The notes under the pieces were generated by a model that had not been told where the DNA came from, made no database searches, and worked only from the letters and a program-made list of their open reading frames with translations. This document shows, in pieces, positions 16,592 through 26,203 of a DNA stretch of 64,000 nt (the stretch's first letter is position 1; each line of letters starts with the position of its first letter). Location: assembly GCA_937926975.1 (NCBI GenBank), contig CALBCJ010000023.1:1-64000 (forward strand), in the 5' to 3' direction. The position numbers were made by a program, and so were the translations under genes. This DNA comes from an uncultured Propionibacteriaceae bacterium (GTDB lineage Bacteria > Actinomycetota > Actinomycetes > Propionibacteriales > Propionibacteriaceae).

Positions 16592-17029
16592 CTACCGAAG
16601 CGGGCCGCCGGTCAGGCCCAGGCCGTCCGGGTCGATCGAGCGGGGCAGGTTGCTGCCGAAGGAGCCGGTCGTGGTCCGCTCCTCGAGCCGGGCCTGAGCG
16701 GCCTGGGCGGCGGAGCCCCGGGTCCGGGCCGCCTCGGCCACCACGGCCAGCAGCCGCTCGGCGACCTCGTCTGGCATCGGCTCGCTCTGCAGCAGGTACA
16801 GGCTCTCGGTGACCGTCTCCAGCCCAGCGACCTGGGCGGCGCAGTCGTCACACTCCTCGGCGTGGGCCAGCACCTGGTCGGCGGTGCCCGGGTCCGGGAG
16901 CCCGGCGGCGGCCGCAGCCAGGACGTCAAGCGGACTGTGGTCGCCGGTCTGGCGGGGCAGCGGGGGCTGAGCGGCAGCCGCTTCGGAGGCTCGCCGGGCG
17001 AGCTCGTGAGCGTCGGGCCGGTGGGTCAT
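16592..17029 (-). CDS. anti-sigma factor for the SigM-type ECF sigma factor
   Basis: A 145-residue soluble protein. Its motif HAEECDDCAAQV (H-x3-C-x2-C near residues 75-82) is the zinc-binding signature of ZAS anti-sigma factors, which bind an ECF sigma factor and may release it on redox change. No membrane helix is seen, unlike many relatives. GGAGG just upstream supports the ATG. It follows the sigma gene by 36 bp, matching the sigM-rsmA pair next to murJ in mycobacteria. Confidence 0.8.
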   Translation of the reverse strand: MTHRPDAHELARRASEAAAAQPPLPRQTGDHSPLDVLAAAAAGLPDPGTADQVLAHAEECDDCAAQVAGLETVTESLYLLQSEPMPDEVAERLLAVVAEAARTRGSAAQAAQARLEERTTTGSFGSNLPRSIDPDGLGLTGGPLR

Positions 17030-17065
17030 CGAGACCTCCTTCTTGCTACTGCTGCCGGGGCACAG

Positions 17066-17716
17066 TCAGGGCTCCTTGGACGAGTCGGGAGCAGGTGTGG
17101 TTCCCTGACGAGCTGAGCTGGTGCCCTCGGGCCGACCGATGTGGGCGAGCAGCGGCACCAGCCGGGCCCTCCCCCGGGAGCAGCGCGACTTGACCGTCCC
17201 CGGGGCGCAGCCCATCATCCGGGCCGCGTCGTCGACCGAGTAGCCCTGCATGTCGACCAGCACCAGCGCTGCCCGCTGGTCTGGGTTCAGCGTCGCCAGG
17301 GCGGCTGCCACGTCGTGCCGTACGGCCAGGGCCTCGACCTCGGCCTTCGGGTCGTCGTCGGAGCGCAGCTCGTCGGCCCGGTCCGGGTCGTCCGGCAGCG
17401 GGTCGGCCCGGCGGACCCGGAGCCAGCGCAGCCGGTCCAGGCAGGCGTTCACCACGATCCGGTGCAGCCAGGTCAGCACCGCCGCGTCACCGCGGTACTG
17501 CCCGGCCCGCCGGAAGGCCGACAGCATCGCGTCCTGGAGCGCGTCGGCGGCGTCCTCCGGGTTGCGTACCGTTCGCAGCGCCACCGCCCAGAGCCGGTCC
17601 CGGTGCCGCAGCACCAGGCTCGCGAACGCCTCGTCGTCACCTGCGACATGGGCCCGCATCAGGTCCAGGTCGGACCGCTCGTCACGAACCGCCCGGGTGG
17701 CCGGGTGCTCGGTCAT
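17066..17716 (-). CDS. sigM: ECF sigma factor, SigM type
   Basis: A 216-residue RNA polymerase sigma factor. Region 2 covers about residues 25-95 (DDEAFASLVLRHRDRLWAVALRTV, EDAADALQDAMLSAFRRAGQYRGDAAVLTWLHRIVVNACLDRLR) and region 4 about 145-195 (LNPDQRAALVLVDMQGYSVDDAARMMGCAPGTVKSRCSRGRARL). The Ser/Thr-rich tail has no known role. The ATG at 17716 overlaps the murJ stop by 4 bp. Gene order MurJ, sigma factor, anti-sigma factor equals the sigM locus of mycobacteria. Confidence 0.9.
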   Translation of the reverse strand: MTEHPATRAVRDERSDLDLMRAHVAGDDEAFASLVLRHRDRLWAVALRTVRNPEDAADALQDAMLSAFRRAGQYRGDAAVLTWLHRIVVNACLDRLRWLRVRRADPLPDDPDRADELRSDDDPKAEVEALAVRHDVAAALATLNPDQRAALVLVDMQGYSVDDAARMMGCAPGTVKSRCSRGRARLVPLLAHIGRPEGTSSARQGTTPAPDSSKEP

Positions 17717-20700
17717 GGCATCACCTGGACCTCGGCGATCGCAGCCTGGTAGTTCCCACCTACCGGTGGTAGTGAGGTCAGGTATACCAGGACAAACCGG
17801 GTGGTCACCGGATCGGGGACCACAATCTCGACCTCGGTCTCGGTGGCCTCGGCCTGGGCGACGACCCGCCACGACTTCTGCGAGTCCATCGGCGGGCTGG
17901 TCAGCCCACTGGCGGCGGGGGTCCGCAGCTCGATCGTGGTCGGCGTCCCGACCAGGGTCAGCCGGACCGCACCGACCCGCTGCTCCTGCCCCAGGTCGAC
18001 CACCAGGCCCACCCCGGGCTTCAGCCCGCCCAGCCTCGCGTTCCCCCGGTAGCTGAGGGTCTTCCAGGCGGTGTCGGGGCGCTTGTCGTACGCCTGCGGC
18101 ACCAGGTTCGGGTTCTCCTCGCCGTTGCCGCCGTCGCTCTCCGGGTCGAAGTCCCGGGCCGTGGCGATCGCGTACGGGCCGACATGGGCCGGCGCCGACG
18201 TGCTCGCCGCCGGGCCGGTCGGCGCGGGCTGCGAGCGGCCCCGTACGGCGAACCAGGTCCCGGTGACCACCGACACCGTCAGCACCACCGCCGCCGGCAG
18301 CAGCCACCAGGCCCGCCGCGACGGCTGCCGGATCGGAGCCACCATGGTCGGCTCCGCCCCCGCGGCCGGCTTGGCCCGAGGAGTCCAGACGGTCGGCTCT
18401 GGCGCGGTCGGCTGCGGCTGGGGCTGGGCCTGGGCCTGAGGCGCCAGCGGGACCGGGTCGGCGGCCGGGACCGGCGCGTTGCCGCCGCGGCCCAGCCCGT
18501 ACGGGACCTCGGTTGCGCTCAGCCGGACCCGGTTCGCCAGGTCGGTCGAGGCGTCCGACCCGCCGAGGACCAGGGAGAGGTCCTTGGCGACCGCGCTGCA
18601 GGAGCGCAGCCCCGTCGCCGAGGGAGCCAGGATGTCGCTCGTGATCCGGTCCAGGCTGGGCGAGACCCCGGCCCGGACCCGGGCCGGTGCCAGCAGGTGC
18701 CCGCGCGGGTCGCGGGGTGCGGCCGCCAGCCCGAAGCCGCCACCCGGCCAGCGGGAGGTCAGGCAGGCGTACAGGACCTTGCCCATCGCCTCCAGGTCCG
18801 CCGCCTCCTGCTCCTGCGGCGGCCGGGACAGCGACCCGTACAGGGCGGCGTCGATCAAGAAGCCGATGATCTTGATGTTCCCGGTCGCTGACACGACGAT
18901 CGACTCCGGGTGCAGCCGCTGGTGGTACAGGCCGACAGCGTGCATCGTCGCCAGCGCGTCCGACAGCTCGCGGACCACCCAGGCCGACTCCACGGCCGTC
19001 AGCGGGCCGGCCGTCAGCAGGGTCTCCAGCAGCGCTCCCTCGGCCCACTCGCAGACGATGTAGCAGCCGGTCTCGTCGTCGACCGCGTCCAGCACCCGCA
19101 GGAAGCGCGAGTCGGTGGCGCGGGCAGCGGTCCGGGCCGCCTCCAGCACCTGAGGGGTCCGGGGGCTGTCCGGCGACAGCAGGTGCACCAGGGTCGGGCG
19201 GGACAGCACCCGGTCGTACGCCTTCCAGGTGCCGGTCGAGCCGCGCATCACGATCAGCTCGTCGAGCCGGTACCGGTCGTCGATCACGTCCCCGGGCACG
19301 AGGTCGGCCGGGGTGGCGTCGTCCAGGGCGGGCGGCGGTACGGGGCGGACCGGGCCCACCGTGGCCCGTACGGCGGTCTGGACCAGGTCGGCTGCCGGTT
19401 CCGGGACGGGCTCGGGGCTCTCGCCCGGGAGCGGAAGCAGCGCGGTCGCCCTCGCTACCGTCACCTCCGCCTCGGTCTCGGGCAGCGGCTCCGGCTGCGG
19501 TCCGGGCTGAGGCTGGGGCTGCGGTCCGGGCTGGGGACTCGGCTGCGGGCGCCGGCCGCGGCCCAGGCGGCGCAGCACGATCGACACCACCTCGTCGACC
19601 TCGCGCAGACCGAGCCGGCGGGCCAGCACCAGGTAGCCCCCGAGCGCGACCGCGACCCCGACCGCCAGGCCGAGCACGTCGACCACCAGCCCGTCCCAGC
19701 GGCTGGCCTGGAACCAGACCAGCCCGGCCCCGACCACGGTCCCCGGCAGCGCCGCCAGCGTGACCCGGCCCAGGTGGGCGCCGATCCCGACCAGGTCGAG
19801 GCTCGGCACCACGGTCTTGAAGTGCAGCAGCGACAGCACCAGCCCGATGACGTACGCGATCGTGTACGACAGCGCCAGCATCGGCGCCACCCAGTTCGGG
19901 CCGGGCGCGACGACCTTCACCAGCAGCAGCGCCAGCCCCGCGTTGAGGGCGGTGATCAGCATCTGCAGGAAGAACGTCGAGCGGGTGTCCTCGTACGCGT
20001 AGTAGCCGCGCAGCACCAGGTACTGCAGCGAGAACGGCACCAGCCCGACCGCGAACATCACCAGCGTCCAGCCGACCAGGTCACCACCCTTCGACGGTCC
20101 CCGGAAGGCCATCTCGGCGATCGGCACCCCGATCGTCAGGTACAGCAGCGCCACCGGCACCAGCGCGGTCGTCGCCATCCGCAGCGCCGAGGTCAGCTCG
20201 GTCCGTACCGCGTCCTCCTGCTGCTCGGCCGCCATCCGCGACAGCGACGGCAGGATCGCGGTCGCCAGCCCCACCGTGATCAGCGAGTGCGGCAGCACCC
20301 ACAGCAGGTTCGCGTTGTTGTACGTGGTCATGCCGGCCCCGGAGCCGCCGGCGGTGGCGGAGGTGGCGAGCTTGGTGACCACCAGCAGCGCCACCTGGTT
20401 CAGGGCGACGAAGCCGAGAGTCCACTTGGCCAGGTGGAACGTGTGCCCGAGCCCGGTGTGGCGCAGGTCGAAGCGCGGCCGGTAGCGGAAGCCGACCCGC
20501 CGCAGGAACGGCACCAGCACCCCCACCTGGGTCGCGATCCCGAGCACCGAGCCGAGCCCCAGCACCAGCGCCTGAGAGGTGGTGAACGGGGCCGAGGTGT
20601 CGACCTTCGAGCCCCAGACCCCCGCGTACGTGGCGAGGACCAGCACCTGGACCAGGTTGTTCGCGATCGGTGCCCACATCATCGGGCCGAAGGCGTCGCG

Positions 20701-21858
20701 GGCGTTGAGGACCTGCCCGCCGAGGAAGAAGGCACCGTAGAAGAAGACCTGCGGCAGGCAGAGCGCGGTTAGCAGGACCATCGAGTCGAAGTGGGCCTGC
20801 AGCTCGGGGGTGTGCCAGCCCGCGTCGGAGTAGACCCAGGCGACCACCCGCGCCGCCAGCACCAGGATCAGCGCGATCCCCCCGACCAGCATCAGGAACG
20901 CGGTCATGACCCGGTTCGTGTACGCCTCACCGCCGTCGGGGTCGTTCTTCACCGCCCGGACCAGCTGCGGCACCAGGACCGTGTTCAGGGCACCACCGGC
21001 GAACAGGAAGTACAGCGAGTTCGGGACCGTGGTGGCTACCGAGAAGATGTCGGCCTGGCGGGAGTTCGTCCCCAGCAGCCAGGCCGCGAGCACCACCCGG
21101 ACCAGGCCCAGCACCCGGGAGGCCAGGGTCCCGGCGGCCATGATCGCGGTCGCCGACAGCAGCCGGCGCGAGCTGGGCCGGGTCACGGCCGGTGTCTCCG
21201 GCCGGGTCAGGGGCTGCGAGTCCGGCGAGGCGGCGCTGTGCCGGGTGGGGCTGGGACGCGTGGGCGGCTGGGACTCGTACGGGGTCGCCGCAGCACCAGC
21301 GCCGGGGCGGGAGTGCGGCTGGTCGTCGCGGTGGGGCCGGCCGGGGTACGAGGGCTGGTCCGGGCGGGTCTGGTGGCCGGGGTAGGTCCGGCTGGGCGGG
21401 GTCTGGTGGCCGGGGTAGGTCCGGCTAGGCGGGGCCTGACCGTCCGGAGAGGGCCGGTGGGTCCACCCGTCCGCAGCAGTCCGGCCGGGGTGCTGGCCCT
21501 GGGGGCCCAGGTGGTCCGGGGAGGGCCGGGCGCCGTGCTCAGACCAGTCGTCCAGGGGCTTGCCCGGCTCGGTGGACTCCAGGTCGGGGGCCGGTCCGGA
21601 CACGGTGGTGGCCTCGGCGGGGCTCGCCGGGTGCCCGTACGCGGGCGAGGCCGTGCCGAAGCCCGGAGCCAGGGTCGGGGGCCCGTCGTCGTCGGCCGCG
21701 CTGCCCGACCGCTCGGCGGGAGCCGGGTCCCGCCACCAGGACTCGTCGGGGCGAGGCGCCGGCGGAATGTCGGTCTCGGTCTCGAACTGGTCCATGAAGT
21801 CCGGCTCTGTTGGCTCCGACGGCGAGAGCGGCCCGGGACTCCAGCCGCGTCTGCTCAT
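17713..21858 (-). CDS. murJ: MurJ lipid II flippase fused to pseudokinase and discoidin-like domain
   Basis: A 1381-residue protein. Residues 1-225 are a disordered Pro-rich extension with two near-perfect PPSRTYPGHQT repeats. Residues about 230-770 are the MurJ (MviN) flippase core (SSRRLLSATAIMAAGTLASR, VPNSLYFLFAGGALNTVLVPQLV), which moves lipid II for peptidoglycan synthesis. Residues about 850-1110 form a protein-kinase-like domain whose catalytic loop reads YHQRLHPES and whose DFG position reads GFL, so it is a pseudokinase, as in mycobacterial MviN. One helix near 1180 precedes an extracytoplasmic sugar-binding-like beta domain from about 1226. Translation is coupled at both ends by ATGA overlaps. 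Confidence 0.93.
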   Translation of the reverse strand: MSRRGWSPGPLSPSEPTEPDFMDQFETETDIPPAPRPDESWWRDPAPAERSGSAADDDGPPTLAPGFGTASPAYGHPASPAEATTVSGPAPDLESTEPGKPLDDWSEHGARPSPDHLGPQGQHPGRTAADGWTHRPSPDGQAPPSRTYPGHQTPPSRTYPGHQTRPDQPSYPGRPHRDDQPHSRPGAGAAATPYESQPPTRPSPTRHSAASPDSQPLTRPETPAVTRPSSRRLLSATAIMAAGTLASRVLGLVRVVLAAWLLGTNSRQADIFSVATTVPNSLYFLFAGGALNTVLVPQLVRAVKNDPDGGEAYTNRVMTAFLMLVGGIALILVLAARVVAWVYSDAGWHTPELQAHFDSMVLLTALCLPQVFFYGAFFLGGQVLNARDAFGPMMWAPIANNLVQVLVLATYAGVWGSKVDTSAPFTTSQALVLGLGSVLGIATQVGVLVPFLRRVGFRYRPRFDLRHTGLGHTFHLAKWTLGFVALNQVALLVVTKLATSATAGGSGAGMTTYNNANLLWVLPHSLITVGLATAILPSLSRMAAEQQEDAVRTELTSALRMATTALVPVALLYLTIGVPIAEMAFRGPSKGGDLVGWTLVMFAVGLVPFSLQYLVLRGYYAYEDTRSTFFLQMLITALNAGLALLLVKVVAPGPNWVAPMLALSYTIAYVIGLVLSLLHFKTVVPSLDLVGIGAHLGRVTLAALPGTVVGAGLVWFQASRWDGLVVDVLGLAVGVAVALGGYLVLARRLGLREVDEVVSIVLRRLGRGRRPQPSPQPGPQPQPQPGPQPEPLPETEAEVTVARATALLPLPGESPEPVPEPAADLVQTAVRATVGPVRPVPPPALDDATPADLVPGDVIDDRYRLDELIVMRGSTGTWKAYDRVLSRPTLVHLLSPDSPRTPQVLEAARTAARATDSRFLRVLDAVDDETGCYIVCEWAEGALLETLLTAGPLTAVESAWVVRELSDALATMHAVGLYHQRLHPESIVVSATGNIKIIGFLIDAALYGSLSRPPQEQEAADLEAMGKVLYACLTSRWPGGGFGLAAAPRDPRGHLLAPARVRAGVSPSLDRITSDILAPSATGLRSCSAVAKDLSLVLGGSDASTDLANRVRLSATEVPYGLGRGGNAPVPAADPVPLAPQAQAQPQPQPTAPEPTVWTPRAKPAAGAEPTMVAPIRQPSRRAWWLLPAAVVLTVSVVTGTWFAVRGRSQPAPTGPAASTSAPAHVGPYAIATARDFDPESDGGNGEENPNLVPQAYDKRPDTAWKTLSYRGNARLGGLKPGVGLVVDLGQEQRVGAVRLTLVGTPTTIELRTPAASGLTSPPMDSQKSWRVVAQAEATETEVEIVVPDPVTTRFVLVYLTSLPPVGGNYQAAIAEVQVMP

Positions 21859-23816
21859 GCGCTCTCCCCTCCGCTACGGCTGCGGGTAACCTGCCGGACC
21901 CGCCACACCGTCATCGCGACCAGAACCACACCGGACGTGATCACGATCACCCATCCCACTTTGCCGGCCTCGGTCGCCTCGATCACGAACTTCTCCGGCG
22001 CGCCGACCCGGACGCCGGACTCGGTGGCCAGCCGGGCCACCATGTCGACCTCGCCGGTGACCCGGGCCGCCGGGTTCACACTGACCGTGACCGACTCCCC
22101 CGACCCGACCCGGACCAGGGTCGAGTCCGGAACCTGGAGCCGGGCTGGGTTGCTCGACTCGAACTGGACCTTCACCGTGACCTGGGCCGGCAGGTGGTTG
22201 GTCACCGTGACCGGGAACTGGTTCTCCCGCGAGGTCATCGTCACCCGCGGCGAGACCCGCAGCGAGATCCCGCTGCCCAGCTCGGAGACCTCCGCGCTCG
22301 ACAGCTCCAGGAACCGCAGCGCCTGCTGGTCGTCAGCCCAGGAGGCGCTCGGTACCGCCGCCAGCGACCGGGCCGCGAGCTGGGCGCCGATGTCGGCCGA
22401 GCCGAGCAGGTCGCCGTACAGGGCGTAGCCGGTGACCGCCCTGCCCAGCGGCTCGCTGACCTGGTCGGAGAGCGGCCCGCCGGCAGCCCCGGTGCTGAGG
22501 CTGGGGGTCCAGGCGCGCTGGGTGGCCAGGGTGGACAGGGGCTGGCGGACCTCCCAGGGGGCGTCACTGGCGGCGTCGGCCCTCGCCGCAGGCTCGTCGT
22601 CGACGACCCGGACCGTGGGGGCACCGGCGAGCGCGGCCAGCAGGCTCGCCAGCCGCTGGCGCTGGATCCGCTGCAGGTCGGTGTCGCGCCGGTCCGGCCC
22701 GGGGCCGCCGGCCAGGGCGTCGGGGTCGGTCCCGGCGACCAGGACCCCAGAGCCGAGCCGGGCCGGGCCGGTGTCGCGGGTCTCGGCCAGCACCACCGCC
22801 GGCGCCATCCCCGACACGTAGTGGAGGAAGGGCTGGTCGGCGCGGCCGTTGCCGGCCCGGACCAGCAGCGGCAGCCGCGCCAGGTCGGGCACCTCGGCCA
22901 GGGCGTGCGCGGACCGCTGCGGGATCGAGGCGTCACCCTGCCGGGTCGCCAGGGCCAGGTCCGGGTTCCCGTACGGGAGCCGGTAGCCGGTCTGCCCGGC
23001 GAGCTTGGCGTACTCGGTCAGCCAGATCTGGGCCGCGGCCTGCCCGGTGCCCGGGGAGCCGTCCGCCAGCCGGTAGCCGGCGGCCATGGTGGTCGCCTCG
23101 CGGTGCAGGGCCGGGTCGATCGCGTACGCGGCCCCGCTGCGCTGGGCGGCCTGGACCAGGGTCAGCAGCCGCCCGGTGAGCTCGGTGGCGAGGTGGTCGT
23201 CGGCCAGCACCCCGGGCCGGACCAGCGCCGGCCGGCTCGCCAGCAGCACCACCGTGCTGACCGGAGTGGTGCCGGGGAGCCGGGAGGCGTCGTACAGGGG
23301 GAGCAGGGTCCGGGCCCGGCCCACGGTCTGGTAGCTGGCGGAGCGGTCGGTGGAGGCCCGTACGTGGACTCCGACCAGGTAGCCGCCGGTGCTGCCCAGG
23401 CCCAGGTCGGTCGTGGTGGTGGTGACGCTGAAGCTGGCCGTTGCTCCCGGCTGAAAAGCCTCTCCACTAGGGGTGATGTTGGTGAAGCTGCCCTCGGTGG
23501 TGATCCGCTGGCAAGGCGCTGTGGCCGGGTCGGCGGCCAGCACCTCGCCGAGCTGGTCCCGGTCGCTGATCCGGGTGCTGTCGCGGCAGGTCATCACCTG
23601 GACCGTGTACAGGGGGACCGTGCCGGTGTTGGTGACGGTTCCACTGAGGGTGACGGGGCCGCCGGGCTCGGCGACGCCGGGAGTGACCGACTCCAGCCGG
23701 ACCGTGGCCTCGGCGGCCGCAGCCTGCGCCGGAGGCGGGCTCACCAGGCAGAGCATGACCAGGCCCAGCGCGGCAAGCAGGGACAGCAGACGTATCCAAG
23801 GGCCGGCTAAGCTCAC
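21855..23816 (-). CDS. DUF6049 exported membrane-anchored protein
   Basis: A 653-residue protein. It has a signal peptide at about 1-33, an Ig-like domain at about 40-110 (VTLSGTVTNTGTVPLYTVQV), a large alpha/beta central region, another Ig-like module near 500-600 (FPVTVTNHLPAQVTVKVQFE), and a C-terminal helix (VGWVIVITSGVVLVAMTVW) with a basic tail. It corresponds to Rv3909, which always lies just before murJ; its function is unknown but a role in envelope assembly is likely from context. It overlaps murJ by 4 bp. The GTG start at 23816 gives a good signal peptide. Confidence 0.85.
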   Translation of the reverse strand: MSLAGPWIRLLSLLAALGLVMLCLVSPPPAQAAAAEATVRLESVTPGVAEPGGPVTLSGTVTNTGTVPLYTVQVMTCRDSTRISDRDQLGEVLAADPATAPCQRITTEGSFTNITPSGEAFQPGATASFSVTTTTTDLGLGSTGGYLVGVHVRASTDRSASYQTVGRARTLLPLYDASRLPGTTPVSTVVLLASRPALVRPGVLADDHLATELTGRLLTLVQAAQRSGAAYAIDPALHREATTMAAGYRLADGSPGTGQAAAQIWLTEYAKLAGQTGYRLPYGNPDLALATRQGDASIPQRSAHALAEVPDLARLPLLVRAGNGRADQPFLHYVSGMAPAVVLAETRDTGPARLGSGVLVAGTDPDALAGGPGPDRRDTDLQRIQRQRLASLLAALAGAPTVRVVDDEPAARADAASDAPWEVRQPLSTLATQRAWTPSLSTGAAGGPLSDQVSEPLGRAVTGYALYGDLLGSADIGAQLAARSLAAVPSASWADDQQALRFLELSSAEVSELGSGISLRVSPRVTMTSRENQFPVTVTNHLPAQVTVKVQFESSNPARLQVPDSTLVRVGSGESVTVSVNPAARVTGEVDMVARLATESGVRVGAPEKFVIEATEAGKVGWVIVITSGVVLVAMTVWRVRQVTRSRSGGESA

Positions 23817-23845
23817 CGCGCCATCCTATGGTGCCGGTCTGACGA

Positions 23846-24291
23846 TCACAGCCAGCGACGGACCCGGTAGCGGTAGGCGTCATAGTCAGCGCCGAACCGG
23901 GTGGCCAGGGCAGCCTCCTCGGCCTCGACCTGGGGAGTCAGCAGGACCTGCAGTACGGGGCCAGCAGGTTCGCGACCCGGCCGGTGGCGGCGGCGACAGC
24001 AGCCACCGCGAGCAGGTCGGCCAGGTAGATCGGGTTCCGGCTCCAGCCGAAGACCCCCCGGGTGACCAGGCTGCTGGCGCGTCCCGGGTCTCGCGGGTCG
24101 ACCGTGGTCTGCTGGCTCCACACGGTCGCCGCCCCGGCCAGAGCCAGGGCCGCCGCACCGCCGCCCAGGGCCGCGGTGAGCATCCGCTGCCCCCGGAAGC
24201 GACGCCGCCCGCCGCGGGCCCGGCACCAGGCCAGCTGTCCAGCGACGACCAGCCCGGCCCGGGTCTGAGGCAGCTCGAGCGCCTGGCGCAT
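23846..24291 (-). pseudogene. isoprenylcysteine methyltransferase-like protein, frameshifted
   Basis: Reading from ATG 24291 (ribosome site AGGAGAGG), the first frame gives a 118-residue membrane protein with the family motif TRGVFGWSRNPIYLADL, then stops. The conserved family tail, EEAALATRFGADYDAYRYRVRRWL, lies in another frame ending at 23846. The break is near 23955 at a GCCCCGTACTG stretch, where one extra G would restore a single frame of about 148 residues. Such proteins (ICMT/PEMT-like) methylate lipids or small molecules in the membrane. Either the gene is dead or one base is missing in the sequence. Confidence 0.7.
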
Positions 24292-24315
24292 CCCTCTCCT
24301 TCGTCTCGTGGTGCG

Positions 24316-24394
24316 GTCACAGTAGCGGGCCGAACCGAGCCGACTCGGGGCCCCTCGGCTCCGAGAACCGGAACAGGTCCGCTGCTGCGCTGCC
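24316..24394. repeat. imperfect copy of the 75-bp inverted-repeat element
   Basis: Arms GTCACAGTAGCGGGCC (24316-24331) and GGTCCGCTGCTGCGCTGC (24376-24393) pair imperfectly and resemble the perfect arms at 9630 and 45848. A smaller GAGCCGA/TCGGCTC hairpin lies inside. It sits between two minus-strand genes. Confidence 0.45.
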
Positions 24395-24472
24395 CGAGGC
24401 GGGTAGGGCAACGGCGAACGGGCCCTCTGTCTGGATCGTCCACATCGATCAGGTACTGAGAGGGCGACAGTG

Positions 24473-25069
24473 TCACTGCTTCTTCTGAAGAGCCTTCACT
24501 GCTTTCGTGAGTTCCCGAATCTCCTGGCGGACGTGGTGCAGGGAGCCGTCCGGGGCGTCTCGAGATTCACGCCAGTCGCTGAAGCGGATCTCCGTTTCAG
24601 TCTTCTGAACTCTGCCATAAGGTCCTGTGGCTGATATCTGGGCTCGGTGAATGGTCTGGTCGGACGCATCGGCGAGGAGAACCCGGGTCGTCCCCAGCAT
24701 CCACCGAATAGTGCGCCCGGGTGCCAGGGAGAGAATTCCCTCCCTCAGGCGCTCCTGGCTGCGGTCGCCCGAGCCAAAGCCGGGATCCGTTGGAAGGGGT
24801 GGGGTGAACACTACGCGAACGTTGTGAGCAACAGTTGGTCCGCAATTCCCCAGCACCAGTTGCAGTGCGCCCTCCTGCTGGCTGTCGGGCTGTACATCGA
24901 CCCACACGTACGGCTGCGCCGCTTGCTCCATGAGTTCGCGCTGAAGCTTCGTCTGCTCCTCCGCTGCTCGGGCGGCTCGCCACGTGGGTACCAGGGCCAC
25001 CAAAGCGACGATGGCCGCAGCGAAGGCACTAATGGCCGCAATGCCTGCTTGGACGGTACTGAGATCCAC
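24473..25069 (-). CDS. membrane-anchored protein of unknown function
   Basis: A 198-residue protein. One N-terminal hydrophobic helix (about 8-28, ISAFAAAIVALVALVPTW) is followed by a basic and glutamine-rich stretch and a soluble beta-rich domain (QPYVWVDVQPDSQ, LVLGNCGPTVAHNVRVVFTPPLP). The C-terminal 30 residues form a likely coiled coil (REIRELTKAVKALQKK). The GTG start at 25069 fits the hydrophobic N-terminus. Base composition is lower in G+C than the neighbours, which suggests acquisition. This small-anchor layout is common in accessory regions; no function can be given. Confidence 0.6.
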   Translation of the reverse strand: MDLSTVQAGIAAISAFAAAIVALVALVPTWRAARAAEEQTKLQRELMEQAAQPYVWVDVQPDSQQEGALQLVLGNCGPTVAHNVRVVFTPPLPTDPGFGSGDRSQERLREGILSLAPGRTIRWMLGTTRVLLADASDQTIHRAQISATGPYGRVQKTETEIRFSDWRESRDAPDGSLHHVRQEIRELTKAVKALQKKQ

Positions 25070-25141
25070 GACTAACTCACTCCTTGAATATCTTTCGCCG
25101 TGCTGAGATCTACCTGTGGCGAACCCCGGCCGTCCTTTCAG

Positions 25142-26101
25142 TCATAAGCGTCCACGGCTCTGTCCGGCTACTATTGCTCCCGGTTGCCTCCGGCCCAACT
25201 TGGCCCACGGTGTCCAGGAAAAGATGGCGCCATGTGGGGGTCTGCTCCGATGCCCGGCGGACGACCGGTAGACGGCGAGGAGGGCCGGCCAGTCGGTCTG
25301 GATCACGTCGAAGCCCCGGGCCACCAGGTCGCCCCAGCCTGCCTCGGGGCCCTCGGCGATGGCGGTCTCGTCGCACAGGCCGGGCCAGCACTGGTGCTCG
25401 ATCGGGAGGACCTCGGCGTTCACCAGAACGAAGCAGCCGGCCTGGTGGACCTGGTCGACGACCTCGGGGCGGAACAGCTCGGCGTCGGCGGTCGGGGCGA
25501 TGATCTCCACCCCGACGAGGTTCAGCCCGGGGTACCCGAGGGCCAGGTCGACGTCGGCCTGGCTGCGGCAGATCGGCAGGTACGGGAACGGGGTGGGGTA
25601 CTCGGCCAGGGTCTGGAGGAGGTCGGCCCGTACCGGGCTCTTCAGCAGCAGCCGACCGGTCATCTGGAGCCGGTCCAGCACCGGCAGCAGGTCCGGCCAC
25701 CAGGTCCAGGAGCGGTCCAGGTTGACCAGGGCGTCGCCCGGCAGGGCGGCCAGCAGGTCGGTCAGCCGCTCGACCCGTACCCGCCGGTCGGGCCGGTCCA
25801 GCCAGCGGTAGCTGAGCTGGTCGATCTCGGCCGTCGTCAGGGTCGTGAGGTTCGCCTCGGTCCCCAGGTGCTGGGCCTCGAAGCCGTCGTGAAAGGCCAC
25901 GTACGTGCCGTCACAGCTGCGGGCGACATCGATCTCGACGATGTCAGCGCCGCTGCGCAGCGCCGCCAGGGCCGCGAGCGTGGTGTTCTCGGCGATGCTG
26001 CCGCCCGGGCTGCCGCGGTGCGCCATCACCAGCGGCCGCCGCCGCGCCAGGCGCTCGGTGACCAGGGCGTTCACGTCGGCGTAGAGCTGTGGTCCGACCA
26101 C
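25142..26101 (-). CDS. glycerophosphodiester phosphodiesterase
   Basis: A 319-residue TIM-barrel enzyme that hydrolyses glycerophosphodiesters to glycerol-3-phosphate and an alcohol. The metal and acid-base motifs are present: AHRG at about residue 27, ENT near 39, EIDV near 57 and FHDG near 70. A late strand DVIQTDWP matches the family's final barrel strand. No signal peptide is seen, so it is likely cytosolic. The last 30 residues (from about 290) are basic and unlike the family. It appears to be a single-gene unit. Confidence 0.85.
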   Translation of the reverse strand: MVGPQLYADVNALVTERLARRRPLVMAHRGSPGGSIAENTTLAALAALRSGADIVEIDVARSCDGTYVAFHDGFEAQHLGTEANLTTLTTAEIDQLSYRWLDRPDRRVRVERLTDLLAALPGDALVNLDRSWTWWPDLLPVLDRLQMTGRLLLKSPVRADLLQTLAEYPTPFPYLPICRSQADVDLALGYPGLNLVGVEIIAPTADAELFRPEVVDQVHQAGCFVLVNAEVLPIEHQCWPGLCDETAIAEGPEAGWGDLVARGFDVIQTDWPALLAVYRSSAGHRSRPPHGAIFSWTPWAKLGRRQPGAIVAGQSRGRL

Positions 26102-26203
26102 GGTCGTCAGCGTACGGGGTCAGCCGGCTCGCCGGGGCCGAAGCTGCACTCCAGCGGGCGGACCGGCTGCTGGGCGGCTGGTGGGGCCGGGAGGAGCCGG
26201 GTC

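Noticed and set aside
17066..19048. Long minus-strand frame of 660 codons covering sigM
   Set aside because: Only the part from 17716 down is SigM; upstream is Gly/Arg/Pro-rich shadow of the murJ gene.
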